From: Fragilaria radians
Taxonomy: Eukaryota; Bacillariophyta; Fragilariophyceae; Fragilariales; Fragilariaceae
Direction: 5' to 3'
DNA: 64,000 bases
Assembly: GCA_900642245.1 (NCBI GenBank)
Contig: CAAAJI010000008.1
Location: 554,655-618,654 of the forward strand
Shown: one piece after another, positions 24,837-35,365 of the stretch
Position numbering within the stretch: the stretch's first letter is position 1
Layout of the letters: the number at the start of each line of letters is the position of its first letter
Made by a program: the position numbers and the translations under genes
The notes under the pieces: generated by a model
What the model was told of the DNA's origin: nothing
The model's input: the letters and a program-made list of their open reading frames with translations, nothing else
Database searches by the model: none

Positions 24837-26396
24837 AAATGGTCGTCTGAGACAACTAAGAAATTTCTTGTTTGGAATATGTGGAAGACTGGTGAATCAC
24901 GTTAGTTATATAAGAATATGATTGGTTCAGAACATCTCTTAATCTTTGCCGTATTTTGATTATAATCTTAATTGATTCTTGACTTCCTGGGAAATACTTT
25001 CCAGCGTTTAGGAATTTCCCCATGAGAATTTGACAAATTGAAAGGAACTTCTTAAGTTTTCACACTCTTTTTATAGAGTCATTGATAATCTCATCGATTA
25101 GAGAAATAAAACTCATCCGCCACTGTGAATGGCAACAATAAATGACGACCACAACAAATGGCCATAGAATGGAATTATCTCGTCTAGGAATGTATTGGTG
25201 GTGTTGTTGGCTCTCTAGTATCATAGTGCTAAGTCCTTAGATAATTTGAGTAGAGGCAATCCTTTGAAAGATCTTTAGTTGAAGCATTTCTCTGAATCAA
25301 GTTTTAGTTTATGTACCTTATCTGCTTTTGGAAGAGTATAGGTCCTGATAGATTTAATCTATTTCCAATGGCTAACTATGTTAAACTGTTTTCTTGAGTA
25401 CAGTTGTGAAGCTAATCACTTATTTACGTCAATTGTTCGTGAATAAAATCGTTGAATTGCTGTAAATGAATGTACGTAGTACATATAAAGCTATTCTGAC
25501 TTGTATTAACAAAGGTGACAGTATCTGAAAGAATGCTGAATCGTTCAATAGTCTTCAAAAATCTACTTATACTCGTGTAAAAATCTCGAGAATGCCACAC
25601 TAAAAAGCTCCACCTCCATATTGCAAAGTTACGAATTTTAAAATAATTCTGAATTCCTTAGATTCCATAAGCCCTCTGTAGGATACTGCTTTACCAAAAT
25701 CATTTCTAAAAATTATTCCTCAGAAAACTGCAATATCCATTGCCTCATTACTTGTAACACTGAAGGCAGAACCATTTTAGTCACTAAGTAGATCTGCCTT
25801 GTATACTGGTTTTGCTTTAATTCATGTACATCTGATGATGCTTACTATGCTTATGACTGACAACAAACAATAAGGAGCACATTTAACTATATTGTTGCAA
25901 AACTAATGAAGATACGAGTTAATTACCTACGGAAATCAGTTACAGAGTAAATTGATTGATTTGAAATGGTGAGGATTTAAAGATTTCTGGGCTAATTGGA
26001 TAAGCATCTAGGTCTATTCTAGCAAATAATGCTATTGTCCTCTCAATCGTTTTGTTTCATCTGATAGACTAACCGAGCCTAAGCTCTTGTTTTATCTTGA
26101 CACACGATTATCTATTTCGGTTGAGATGTTTAAAGTGGATTTAGAAGTGAACAGTATCCTCGGGCTGTTTAAAAGTTTAAGCCTTTGACTTCATGAAAAG
26201 GAATACTATTTGCTTAACCCTTCATGCTCTGTACAGTAAAATCAGATATATCTATTTTTTTTAAAGTATGTCATATTACACTATGATTCAATAGCGTTGA
26301 CTAAAATCAGATATATCGGTTTTAAAGATTCTGAGCCAATCATTCTTGTGATATAGTTGGAATAGAAATAGCGCTTTTTGACAAAAAGAAGCAAGA
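24837..26396. other. Spacer with no supported gene
   Basis: About 1.5 kb of AT-rich sequence between the Ca2+ ATPase and the piggyBac-like relic. I see no coding, RNA or repeat feature in it. Confidence 0.55.
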
Positions 26397-27830
26397 ATGA
26401 GTGGAGACGGAAATTTGAATCAGGATGATCCGCAGCATGTTGAAATTGAAGATGTAATGGACAACTTACCATGGGAAAATGCGCAGCACATTGAAATTGA
26501 ATTTGTCTTAGATAACTTACCATGGAAAAATAAAAAACAGTGAAAATTCCTATGTACGAGGCATATTGGAAAGGTCAGACCTCAAAAATATTAAAAGTGG
26601 ATAGAGTCAACCGTTGGTACTAGTAGAACGGGGCTGCTGGATTAAACTTTTCATTAGTAGAAGCTTTTTGGATAAAATGAGAAAATGGACAAACCAGTGC
26701 CTGAAAGAAGATGGAATGTGTGAAGTAAATGAAACTTGCAATGTCACTTTTGCAATTCAACAGCCTTGATGAATATTGGAAGGATAGCATGTTTCAGGGC
26801 CATAAAGATTTCAAAAAGGCAATGTCATGAGATGATTTAATGAAATTTTTTAAGTCACTTGAAGCTTAGACCTCCAGAATATTTGTATGATGCTGCAACA
26901 AATAATCCTCTGTGGCATTCATGCAGCCTCATGGAGTATTTCATGAAGCAAATTGCATCTATCGCAGTGCCCATTGGAACAAGTGCTCTAGATGAAAATA
27001 CTGTGCTTACAAAGGCTTGCACTAAAGCAAAATCATACATTGCAAACAAACCTCAGCCTTATGGAATACAATTTTATGCAATGGTTGGTTCTGAACATAC
27101 GTATCTCCATAGCATTTATGACAATGAATCTGGAAACAGAACAGGAATATCCAGAGCTCAATCTTATACAACTGTATTCAGGGATTTGAGAGGACCATAT
27201 TCAAAGCATTTTGACAAATTAGGATGTCCTGTAGATCGGAATTGCGCAACTGCTTTGTGGATCTTACAGCTTGTGCATCAGGTAAAAAATGATAATTCTG
27301 CAGGCAGAAAGTGAGTTATTTTTACAGACAATTTTTACATGCAACACACAATGGCAAAGCAAATCAATTGCAGTACGGCTGGCAATACATTCATGAATGG
27401 AACAGTCAAGTTCACAAACGTATGAATTGAATAGATCTAACTTTGGGAATTAGAATTCTGAAGGATGCCCCAAGAGGCACTTGGAATTTGGTTCAAGTGT
27501 CTGATAAAAATGGAAATGTTGAAGCATTGAGAAAGAAGCACAACATAGAGATGAAGAAGAAACCAATATCTGAACGAATGCACTGTGTGCCTCCAGCCAA
27601 AATTGTTGCACAACAAGTGGGGTATATTGTGTAGAAAGACAGTAAAGTGGTGATATTTTACTTTAATGAACTCAAGTTCACGTCAAGCAGTCCAATACTG
27701 GAAGGTACTGATCTAGAAGCTGTTGATTGTGTCCATGACCTAGCCAAATTAGAACGCTGGACTGGCTCAGAGAATCTTCATTCAAGAAGTTTGACTCAAA
27801 GCATTTTGGATACTGCTATTTGAAAAATCC
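26397..27830 (+). pseudogene. Decayed piggyBac-like (DDE_Tnp_1_7) transposase
   Basis: Translation of the plus strand follows the piggyBac-type transposase order across several broken frames. ATG 26397 opens a 48-residue acidic piece. Later come DEYWKDSMFQGHKDF and DDLMKFFKSL with an internal TGA and TAG. Then 26859-27314 is intact for 151 residues, including SALDENT and KPQPYGIQFYAMV, the family's LDE-x-M and KP-x2-(Y/W)G-x-K motifs. TDNFYMQHTMAKQI, the DNFYTS-type second Asp region, lies near 27330. The stretch 27443-27634 holds APRGTWNLVQVSDKNGN, and after a further stop KDSKVVIFYFNEL and ERWTGSENLHSRS match the conserved end. At least five disablements show it is dead. Terminal inverted repeats and TTAA duplications were not established. 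Confidence 0.75.
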
Positions 27831-27869
27831 TTTTCTTTGTTTTACTCTTCATAAAAATTCAATGCTTCA

Positions 27870-28260
27870 TTTACTCTTTGTGAAATCCCATGCAGTTCTC
27901 ATCAGGTTCTGGATGTCTAATCCTTATTTCCTTAATCACACAATATGGAATGGGAATTTGATTTCCTCTACCAAGGTGCCCAAACTTAAATAAGTAAACA
28001 ACTTATACATTGCTTTTTGCACTGTGCTTCTTTCTATTGGAGTGCCAACTTCATCAAGAACAATAGGTCCTAATTCTTTCTACTCACAAGGTGATCCACC
28101 ACAGACTTCACACACTTTCTTACTACACTCATCTGATTTGTAGTCATTTTAGGGCTTTTCGCTCCAAATAATGCTGCATTTTCATTGGCTGTCGGAAGTT
28201 GTTCAGTCTGAAAAATTTCAGAGTCTGAAGGGTTATGGTTATCGAATACCATTCTTCGAC
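27870..28260 (-). pseudogene. Relic of a transposon-associated zinc-binding domain
   Basis: On the minus strand, a frame around 28110 reads ECSKKVCEVCGGSPCE and then a stop. About 130 nt further, after a frame change, KLFTYLSLGTLGRGNQ and then IPIPYCVIKEIRIRHP appear near 28000-27890. The combination C-x2-C-x4-C followed by LG-(R/K)-GNR-x-(R/V)-IP-x-CV-x2-IR recalls the P2X7-C-terminus-like zinc module that travels in many transposon-encoded proteins. The gene is broken by at least one stop and one frameshift. It lies back to back with the piggyBac-like relic and could belong to the same composite insertion. This is recognition by eye. Confidence 0.45.
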
Positions 28261-28664
28261 AAAACTGTCGAACGGCAAAAATGGGTCATACCAAGCAGAA
28301 TATTGACGAACGGAATGCATGAGCAAAATTTACTACAATTACTTTTGTGAAATTTAATCTCGTTAGGAGTAAAAAAAATTGGTTTCATGTGAGATGTGAC
28401 TCACATCACTGTATGGATGTTCGCCTAAAGAATAACCATATGGTACGAAATTCATTGAAAAATTTAATGAATACTATTAGTAACTGAGACGTCCACAGGG
28501 AATTTATATCGACAAGATTCGCAAGGCCAAGGGAGCCATCGAGTGGCCGACGTAACCAACAAAGTTTGGCGTTTCGAATTGTTCTCAATTCTGGTGCTTC
28601 CCGCAATTGTTGCAATTGTTGATCAAAGACTGGATTATAGGTCACAGAAAGGAAGACTCAACGA

Positions 28665-31600
28665 ATGCCCAAACGAAAAACTAAAAACTCCTTAGAATTC
28701 ATTATGATGAAGTCGTGTTTTCTACAAGCTTTGCTGTTTTTCACGATCATAATGACAATAATGCAAAAAATCGCGGCTCAAGTTCCTGAAAACGAATGTG
28801 AGGCATATCTTGAAGGCGCGGATCATGATAAAGACAACAAGCTCAGTCGAGGAGAGTTCACCAGCGTTGTCTACCATTTTAGTCACGGTTCCATACAGGC
28901 AAATAATTTTATGGAGCTTCCAGACTCACTTCAGGATGCCTTCACACGACTTTCATGTCGATGTTTACGGAAAAACTTATTGGATATATCTGTGTCATGT
29001 TGTGGAGGAGAGTTCGCTACAGTGGACATTACGGGAATATTTCCAGGATCACATCGTACTCAGGAACAATCGACATCAATCAGCGAAACATGTATGGCTA
29101 TAAATAAAGCTATACCAGTGAATATACCTATGGGCAACAAGAAATATCCTGAAACTTTTTCAAAATCATTTGATATCATGTTACGACAGGGAGATTCCCG
29201 ACCTATGCCAAGCCTCCAGCAATGTCTAATTGCCATCATTGTAGTGGATCAAAGTCCGACAAACTCGCTTCTGGATAGTGGAGAGTATACAAATTTTATC
29301 AATAGGGTCTCAGGTAATATCTTTCCTGAAGCATTTGACGCCTTACCATCCGTACTCAGGGAAAATTTTAATACACTCGCCATTGAAGACGGCCAAATAA
29401 ATGTTTACGGAGCACGCCCAGGTGTTGATCCAGGAGACAAACAATCCAAATTTCTTGAAAAAATCTGTGAAAACTCAGGTATAGCTATAAACTCTGCACT
29501 TGATGACGGGACTCCGTCTACCTCAAAGCCAATTACATCGCCTTCATCCAACGTGTCTCCGAGTGTGTCGCTACCGACAGCTACGTTACCAACGGGATCC
29601 TTACCAAGTCTCCCGAATCCAGTTACTTCTGCGCCATCAGATGTATCCCAAATTATTCCTGTACAAGTTAAACCGTCGAGTGCCACTTCTAGACCAACAA
29701 GGCCATTGAATCAATGTTATGTCGGTTTAATAATCAGTGATAACCCTCGGGATTACAAGTTAGATTCTGCACAGTACACCTCCTTTGTTCAATTTATGGA
29801 ACCCAACGCGTTTGATAGTATGACATTTAGAGATCTTCCAAAGGAATTACAGTCTAACTTCGAAAGCTTATCCGTCGATGGATCAATATCAATACAAGGG
29901 TTGCCAATTCCTTCGGATGAACAAGCGATATTCCTTCGTGATGTTTGCCAAAAAACAAACAAAGCTATCAGTTTGTCTCTTAACCCAGAGCCCTCTGGTT
30001 CGCCGCTAGATCTTGGGAGTACATCGCCATCAATTAGACCGGAGACTGAAGCTCCAACGAAAACGCCGAGCAAAACACCAAAGAGTCCCAACCCGACCAA
30101 AGAGCCAACTCAAGTTGACAGTCCGAAGCCTACTCCCCCTAATTCAACTCCTTTTCCAACACCGAGGCCCACTTTCACACCAAAAACTTCTTCTCCTAGC
30201 CTAGAGGAAGAAAATACCGTGAGTCCTACCAAAAGTCCTTCCATTAGTCCATCAGTCGAAACAATAAGACCCACAAATGTAGAAAGTAAGGCACCAAGTT
30301 CATTACAGCCTATTATTTCTTCAAACGCTCCTAGCAATAAAGAACGAGAGATTGAAGTCAGCAACCAGTTTGTCGTATCAAACAAGAAAGGAATCACGAT
30401 TGACCAGATCAGCGACCCAGAGAACTCTGAGCGACAAATTTTTGACAGAGCGTACTCATCATTTGTCAAAGAAACAATTGCTGACTCTTTTCAGGTATCT
30501 CGTCGATTTTTAAGAGCTAGGAGGGCTCTTTTGGTAGAGTTCATGTCTATCGAATTCATATCCTTTAACAATACGAATTGTCCGGATACTGCTTCTCCAG
30601 ATGCTATTTGCTTCAACGTTTCGGCAACATTTTCCCTTACTTTAACACTGAACGAAGATTCAACTTTCGTTCAAGGCGAAGCGAAAGAATCTGTCGATAT
30701 AAATATTTCTGGTGGTCGTCTTCAAGAGTATTTGAATGATAGAGACTCTTCTCTTATTGTCGAAATCGGTGGAAATCAGTCAATCGCACCTTCTCCATCT
30801 GCACCGTTAGAGGGATCGTCATCACCTTCGGTTCCTTCGGCTTTATCAAATTCCCCTTCATCGTCACCACCGTCCACATTATCGCCCTCAAAATCATCGC
30901 CGATAGAATCCATATCTCTTCCACCAACTATACCGATTGAATCTGGGAACTTTACTGGGAATTTAACGATTGAAAGTTCCTTTATAATTTCCAATACAAT
31001 CAATTTGGTAGCTGCAGGATTGAAGCCAGGAAGTGCGGATAGACTTATATTGGAAGATGCGTACAATGCCACAGCTCTCGATGTTGTGAAAGGGATAAAT
31101 GACAATCGCATATCCTTTTCCTTAGATAGTGCGGTTATTGTGGACATAGTTGATGTTGATTGCCCTGAGAGTACAGGAAAAGGAGCTGTATGCCAAGCCG
31201 CATTCGCCGAATTCAAGGTAGCTGTTAACGACGTAAATCAGGAGGCTACTCAAAATCTATTAACAAATGCAACACAAAATGCAATCAAAAATAGATACCT
31301 TCAGCAGTCTCTTGATGTAATGGATATAGATGGTCCAATATCAATCGAAGAAGGTAGTCCTGCAAATCGTCCTCCATCATCGATGCCTAGTCCAGCTCCG
31401 TCCGCGGCGTCTTCTTCCAATGGAGTGGATAAGAATGGTACAAGTAGAACAATTTTAATTGCTGCATCTGCTGGTGGGAGTGTATTTCTTATTGTTGTGA
31501 TTGCAGTATGCTGCTATTGTTGTAGAAATTCAAGATCAAAACGTGGTGAAAAAGTGTCAGCTGGTCATGGTTTTGGTGATGGTTTGATCGAGCAAGAAGA

Positions 31601-34223
31601 TTCCCAACATGGATATAACGATAGTAAGAAGGGCAGGGTCCAAATCGAGAGCAGTGATAACTACGATAGGTACGGGAAGCTTGATGATTCCGAATACTCC
31701 ACGCCAAGTGCTGTAATAAAGGCCGGAGTTGACAGGAAAGAACTCCTTAACAGCTCTTTCCCGGATAATTCGGACAGAAGTTCAGATTCTTATGTTACAT
31801 CATCAGATTCTGAAGAAGATTCTCTGGACTCAAAGTCTGGAAACGGTAAGGGGAGGCAAAGGGGGAAAAGCACGCATGATTCATTTGCCTCCTCAGATAT
31901 AGATAATTACGAATTTGATGATCCAAGCGTCGTAAAGGAGCAAAAAAAGGGACGAGCGAAATCGGGTCAAGCTGGCTTTCAACCTTCTTCTGACGAAGAT
32001 TCCGAGTCAGAATCTGACTCAAGATCTTCTTCGGAATCAAAATCGGCATCAAACTCAGACTCTGAATCCATATATGATAGTGAATCATCAGAAGAAAACG
32101 ACGATGGCTGGGATGATGAAGATGTCAGTGAATCTGACAAAGCAGAAGAAAGTGAGGGAAACACTTCATTTACCGATTTAGCCGCTAGCCGCACTGGAGA
32201 GAAGCCAGGAAAGGCGAGAGATGAGGATTTGTCACCCTTAGTTTCCTCCCAAAATGTCGTAACGGAGAGTCCAATGGCAGGTAAGACCAAAAATTCAGAA
32301 TCTTTGAATGTGAGATCAGAAAATTTTGAATCAAATACGCCAGTATCTGATTCAGAAACTGATTACACTTCAGACGACCAAAGTGCGTTGGATGGGAATA
32401 AAATTAGCAATGAAAAAAGAGATAATAGTCAAAAGAATAATTCAGTTTCAGCGGAAGCTACAGATGATTCCAACTCTGAATCTGGCTCGCAATCACATGC
32501 ATCTTCATCAAGGTCTTCTCGGTCTTCACGGTCATACTCTGAATCTGATTCAGATTCTGTTCCAAATTCCCAGCACAAGAAGGATAGATCAAGCTCAAGG
32601 TCAGCTTCCCCATTATCACCCGTTCCTTTGGATGACGAGTCAGAATCCTCTTACAGCAGCAAGTCTTACTCCGAATCTGAAGGTGGGCTGTCGGATAAGA
32701 GAAAAAAAACTGAAAATATCGCAGATGCAGAAGTTGTGGGGACTCTAAAAAGCGAAAAGTTCAAGAATGACAGAGAACACCGATCCGCGCTAGATGATAG
32801 TGAAAGCGAGATAGACGAATCAGACTACACTGACTCTGATGACGGAACATACGAAGAAGGAACGTTGGACGGCGATGGAACACTGGCTACATATGAAGAT
32901 AGTGCTCCTCGAGCTCCCGATGGTCGGCGATTACCAGGGGATGAAGAAGGCATTCCTGCGAGAGATACAATTAAGCAAGGTGATTCAGATACTACTCTGA
33001 CGAAAGGCCAAGACGGTATTCCAGTTGAAGTTCAACGAAATAGTGATTTCATGGATACTATGGTAAAGAAAGGCGATTGGGATGGCATAATCAATCATGC
33101 AGGAAAGGTCGAGAAAAATTTGGAAAAATTACAAAAGATTGATGCAGAAGACGAAGACGAGAGCGTTGCTTCATCTGGTTCTTACTCAGGCTCGCAATCT
33201 CGATCTGATTCAGAAAGTAGAAGCCATTCAAGAAGCTCATATTCAGGATCATCCTACAGCCAAAGTCCAAGTGGAAGTCGTAGCGGAAGTCGAAGTCGAA
33301 GTCGAAGATACTCAGACAGTGAGTCTGGAAGCGACAGTAGAAGCGAAGGATCATACTCTGATGGAAGATCCGACTCAGAAGAATATACCACTGAAGGGGC
33401 CTCATCGGCTGTTGAAACTTATATTACTGAGACCCCAGCTGAGATTCAGCGCAAACAAGAAGTTCGTGCGGAAGTTGAAGCCTTAGTTCGCCTAGTTGTC
33501 CCCGAGGAGGTAGATAATATTGATGCCATGCTGGCGCAGTTCAAAGGACGCGAAGAAGAATTATTGCAAACGCTAAGAACAATGCAGGAAAGAAGTGTGA
33601 CTGTTCGTGCGCGGGCTGCTGTGCATAAAAGTTCTGGCAGGCCACCTCCCCGACGACCTGATGGAATCGGTTATCGACGCGACGGAGCATATTCCGTAGA
33701 CTCTCGCCAAACTGGAGAGTCGGAAACATCTCGTGGCTCAGCTGCAGGCTCCGCAATCATTGCCGCTGCAAGCATCGCAAGACCGGCAACAGGTAGAGTC
33801 CCTATACACGCTCCACCAGTTCCTGCTTATGAATCAAGGAATGAGTCAGAAGGATCCTCGCCCTACTCCGATCCGTCTAAGAACTCCAGCTCCAGAAAGT
33901 TGGGTGCAAACGTACGCTCTAAGTCGCCTTCATCAGACAGCGAAAGTGAAAGCCACAGCGGGAGTGAGTCTCACAGCGACAGCGGATCGGGAAGCTACTC
34001 GTCAGGAAGCTACACTTCTGCATCTGGATCAAGATCAGATTCAGGTTCATACTCGGGAAGTAGTCATAACGGTAGCGATTCGTATAACAGCGAAACTTCA
34101 CGGGATAAGCATCAAAAGTGGATAGCTGAGAAAAAGCAACCTTGGAATAAGCGAGCTGATGATCTAAGCTACGAAACAGAGAATGATCGACATCAAGCGC
34201 TTAGTACAGGTGAATTGCGCTGA
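28665..34223 (+). CDS. Large EF-hand-like secreted/type I membrane protein with Ser/acidic tail
   Basis: A single exon of 1852 aa. The signal peptide probably starts at the internal ATGs 28704/28707 (MMKSC, hydrophobic to KIAA|Q). Three copies of an ~85-residue Cys-containing module follow. The first has a canonical EF loop (DHDKDNKLSRGE, residue ~52); the loops in copies 2 and 3 are degenerate. A Pro/Thr/Ser linker (~430-560) leads to two beta-rich modules (~565-700 and ~770-890) with paired Cys and an S-N-x-(F/I)-(V/I) start, separated by a second Pro/Ser linker. One membrane span lies at ~928-952. The ~900-residue cytoplasmic tail is almost all Ser, Asp and Glu with SRSRSR tracts. It also holds two conserved-looking islands: KKGDWDGIINHAGKV (~33065) and a helical segment (33433-33640) with EALVRLVVPEEVDNID. 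Function unknown; a Ca2+-responsive wall or surface receptor/anchor is inference. Confidence 0.8.
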   Translation: MPKRKTKNSLEFIMMKSCFLQALLFFTIIMTIMQKIAAQVPENECEAYLEGADHDKDNKLSRGEFTSVVYHFSHGSIQANNFMELPDSLQDAFTRLSCRCLRKNLLDISVSCCGGEFATVDITGIFPGSHRTQEQSTSISETCMAINKAIPVNIPMGNKKYPETFSKSFDIMLRQGDSRPMPSLQQCLIAIIVVDQSPTNSLLDSGEYTNFINRVSGNIFPEAFDALPSVLRENFNTLAIEDGQINVYGARPGVDPGDKQSKFLEKICENSGIAINSALDDGTPSTSKPITSPSSNVSPSVSLPTATLPTGSLPSLPNPVTSAPSDVSQIIPVQVKPSSATSRPTRPLNQCYVGLIISDNPRDYKLDSAQYTSFVQFMEPNAFDSMTFRDLPKELQSNFESLSVDGSISIQGLPIPSDEQAIFLRDVCQKTNKAISLSLNPEPSGSPLDLGSTSPSIRPETEAPTKTPSKTPKSPNPTKEPTQVDSPKPTPPNSTPFPTPRPTFTPKTSSPSLEEENTVSPTKSPSISPSVETIRPTNVESKAPSSLQPIISSNAPSNKEREIEVSNQFVVSNKKGITIDQISDPENSERQIFDRAYSSFVKETIADSFQVSRRFLRARRALLVEFMSIEFISFNNTNCPDTASPDAICFNVSATFSLTLTLNEDSTFVQGEAKESVDINISGGRLQEYLNDRDSSLIVEIGGNQSIAPSPSAPLEGSSSPSVPSALSNSPSSSPPSTLSPSKSSPIESISLPPTIPIESGNFTGNLTIESSFIISNTINLVAAGLKPGSADRLILEDAYNATALDVVKGINDNRISFSLDSAVIVDIVDVDCPESTGKGAVCQAAFAEFKVAVNDVNQEATQNLLTNATQNAIKNRYLQQSLDVMDIDGPISIEEGSPANRPPSSMPSPAPSAASSSNGVDKNGTSRTILIAASAGGSVFLIVVIAVCCYCCRNSRSKRGEKVSAGHGFGDGLIEQEDSQHGYNDSKKGRVQIESSDNYDRYGKLDDSEYSTPSAVIKAGVDRKELLNSSFPDNSDRSSDSYVTSSDSEEDSLDSKSGNGKGRQRGKSTHDSFASSDIDNYEFDDPSVVKEQKKGRAKSGQAGFQPSSDEDSESESDSRSSSESKSASNSDSESIYDSESSEENDDGWDDEDVSESDKAEESEGNTSFTDLAASRTGEKPGKARDEDLSPLVSSQNVVTESPMAGKTKNSESLNVRSENFESNTPVSDSETDYTSDDQSALDGNKISNEKRDNSQKNNSVSAEATDDSNSESGSQSHASSSRSSRSSRSYSESDSDSVPNSQHKKDRSSSRSASPLSPVPLDDESESSYSSKSYSESEGGLSDKRKKTENIADAEVVGTLKSEKFKNDREHRSALDDSESEIDESDYTDSDDGTYEEGTLDGDGTLATYEDSAPRAPDGRRLPGDEEGIPARDTIKQGDSDTTLTKGQDGIPVEVQRNSDFMDTMVKKGDWDGIINHAGKVEKNLEKLQKIDAEDEDESVASSGSYSGSQSRSDSESRSHSRSSYSGSSYSQSPSGSRSGSRSRSRRYSDSESGSDSRSEGSYSDGRSDSEEYTTEGASSAVETYITETPAEIQRKQEVRAEVEALVRLVVPEEVDNIDAMLAQFKGREEELLQTLRTMQERSVTVRARAAVHKSSGRPPPRRPDGIGYRRDGAYSVDSRQTGESETSRGSAAGSAIIAAASIARPATGRVPIHAPPVPAYESRNESEGSSPYSDPSKNSSSRKLGANVRSKSPSSDSESESHSGSESHSDSGSGSYSSGSYTSASGSRSDSGSYSGSSHNGSDSYNSETSRDKHQKWIAEKKQPWNKRADDLSYETENDRHQALSTGELR

Positions 34224-35350
34224 TGGTAAACCTGTAAAATAAACGGAATCTGTTGAATAGTACAAAGCTTAACCAATCTTGAGGATAGAACTGCGTTGCA
34301 AGAGCTATGGCAATCATGAGGCGCAAAGTTTCAATCGGTAGGGATCTTACAAATATTCCTTTGATGGGCATTTACAAATGACGTGTACCCAGCAGAAAAC
34401 AAAAGGAAATAGAGGCCGAATTTCTCTGCACAATCCAAAATTTATTTGAGTTAACAGCATCATACAAACCGTTGGATGTAAAAAGATTTTTTTGCTGAGA
34501 GTAATTCTATCCTGTGCTTACTTGATTAAGCCTATTTCAAGTCTGCTTGGGTAATGTCTGAAGCATCTGCACGTTGATGCACTTTGTTGCTTTCCTCTAG
34601 GTGCACGACCTTAAAGAGCGCAAGGGGTGACTTGTGATGTTAACTGAGAAGTAATGATTCTAAACATAGTCATTCACACTTTTGTTGAGATTTGTGTTGT
34701 GATTAGTGTTACTTTGAATGCCCATGTAATTCAAAGTAGACTATTGTTTAATGCTTATTTGAAGCTAAATTCTCAGAATTTGAAGCTCAACATCAATTAT
34801 TAACCTGGAGAAAGGCATCTAATTGGATTTAAGTTGCCTTGATGATAAGATTTTCCTTTTTATTTGAAGGATGATGAGATCATGGGATTTAAGCAAATGA
34901 AGCCTTCCATGACAGTCATCTGCATGAAAGACTGTGTTCTCGGTGCCAAAGAATCAAGTATGTACATCGTGAAGAGGATTATGTAATAAGGTGTTCTAAG
35001 GATACAGATTCTATTATGATTACGGTTGAATGACTCCTGAAATAAGAGAAATACGGAATTTCATCAATATACACACTGCTTATCTGAATACCAAGTTATT
35101 ATTCTTCAAAGATTCTAGAAGAGCTACTTTTAGAAAATCATATTCTAAGCTAATTTCCATGAATTTCATTTAATTTTTACTAGTTTATCAGGTCCCAGAG
35201 TTTACTCAAAGCAAAAGAAGAAACTTAAGGCAAGCTAAAATAATACGAACTGTCCTTTAACGTTTTGATTTCATTGTGGTATTAAGTATTAATTAAGGAT
35301 TGAGCTAATTACTAAGTTCGGATCATGGAGCACATAAATGTGAAATCTCT
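34224..35350. other. Spacer with no supported gene
   Basis: About 1.1 kb between the EF-hand-like gene and the PDZ gene. A TATATCAG immediately before GTCCATG at 35366 could be a splice acceptor, so a short 5' exon of the PDZ gene might lie here, but none was identified. Confidence 0.5.
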
Positions 35351-35365
35351 GTGTATATCAGGTCC

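Noticed and set aside
31795..33405. Several frames of 70-140 codons opposite or beside the Ser-rich tail.
   Set aside because: Low-complexity repeats such as TCN/GAN runs leave all frames open; only the plus-strand frame joins domains and a signal peptide.
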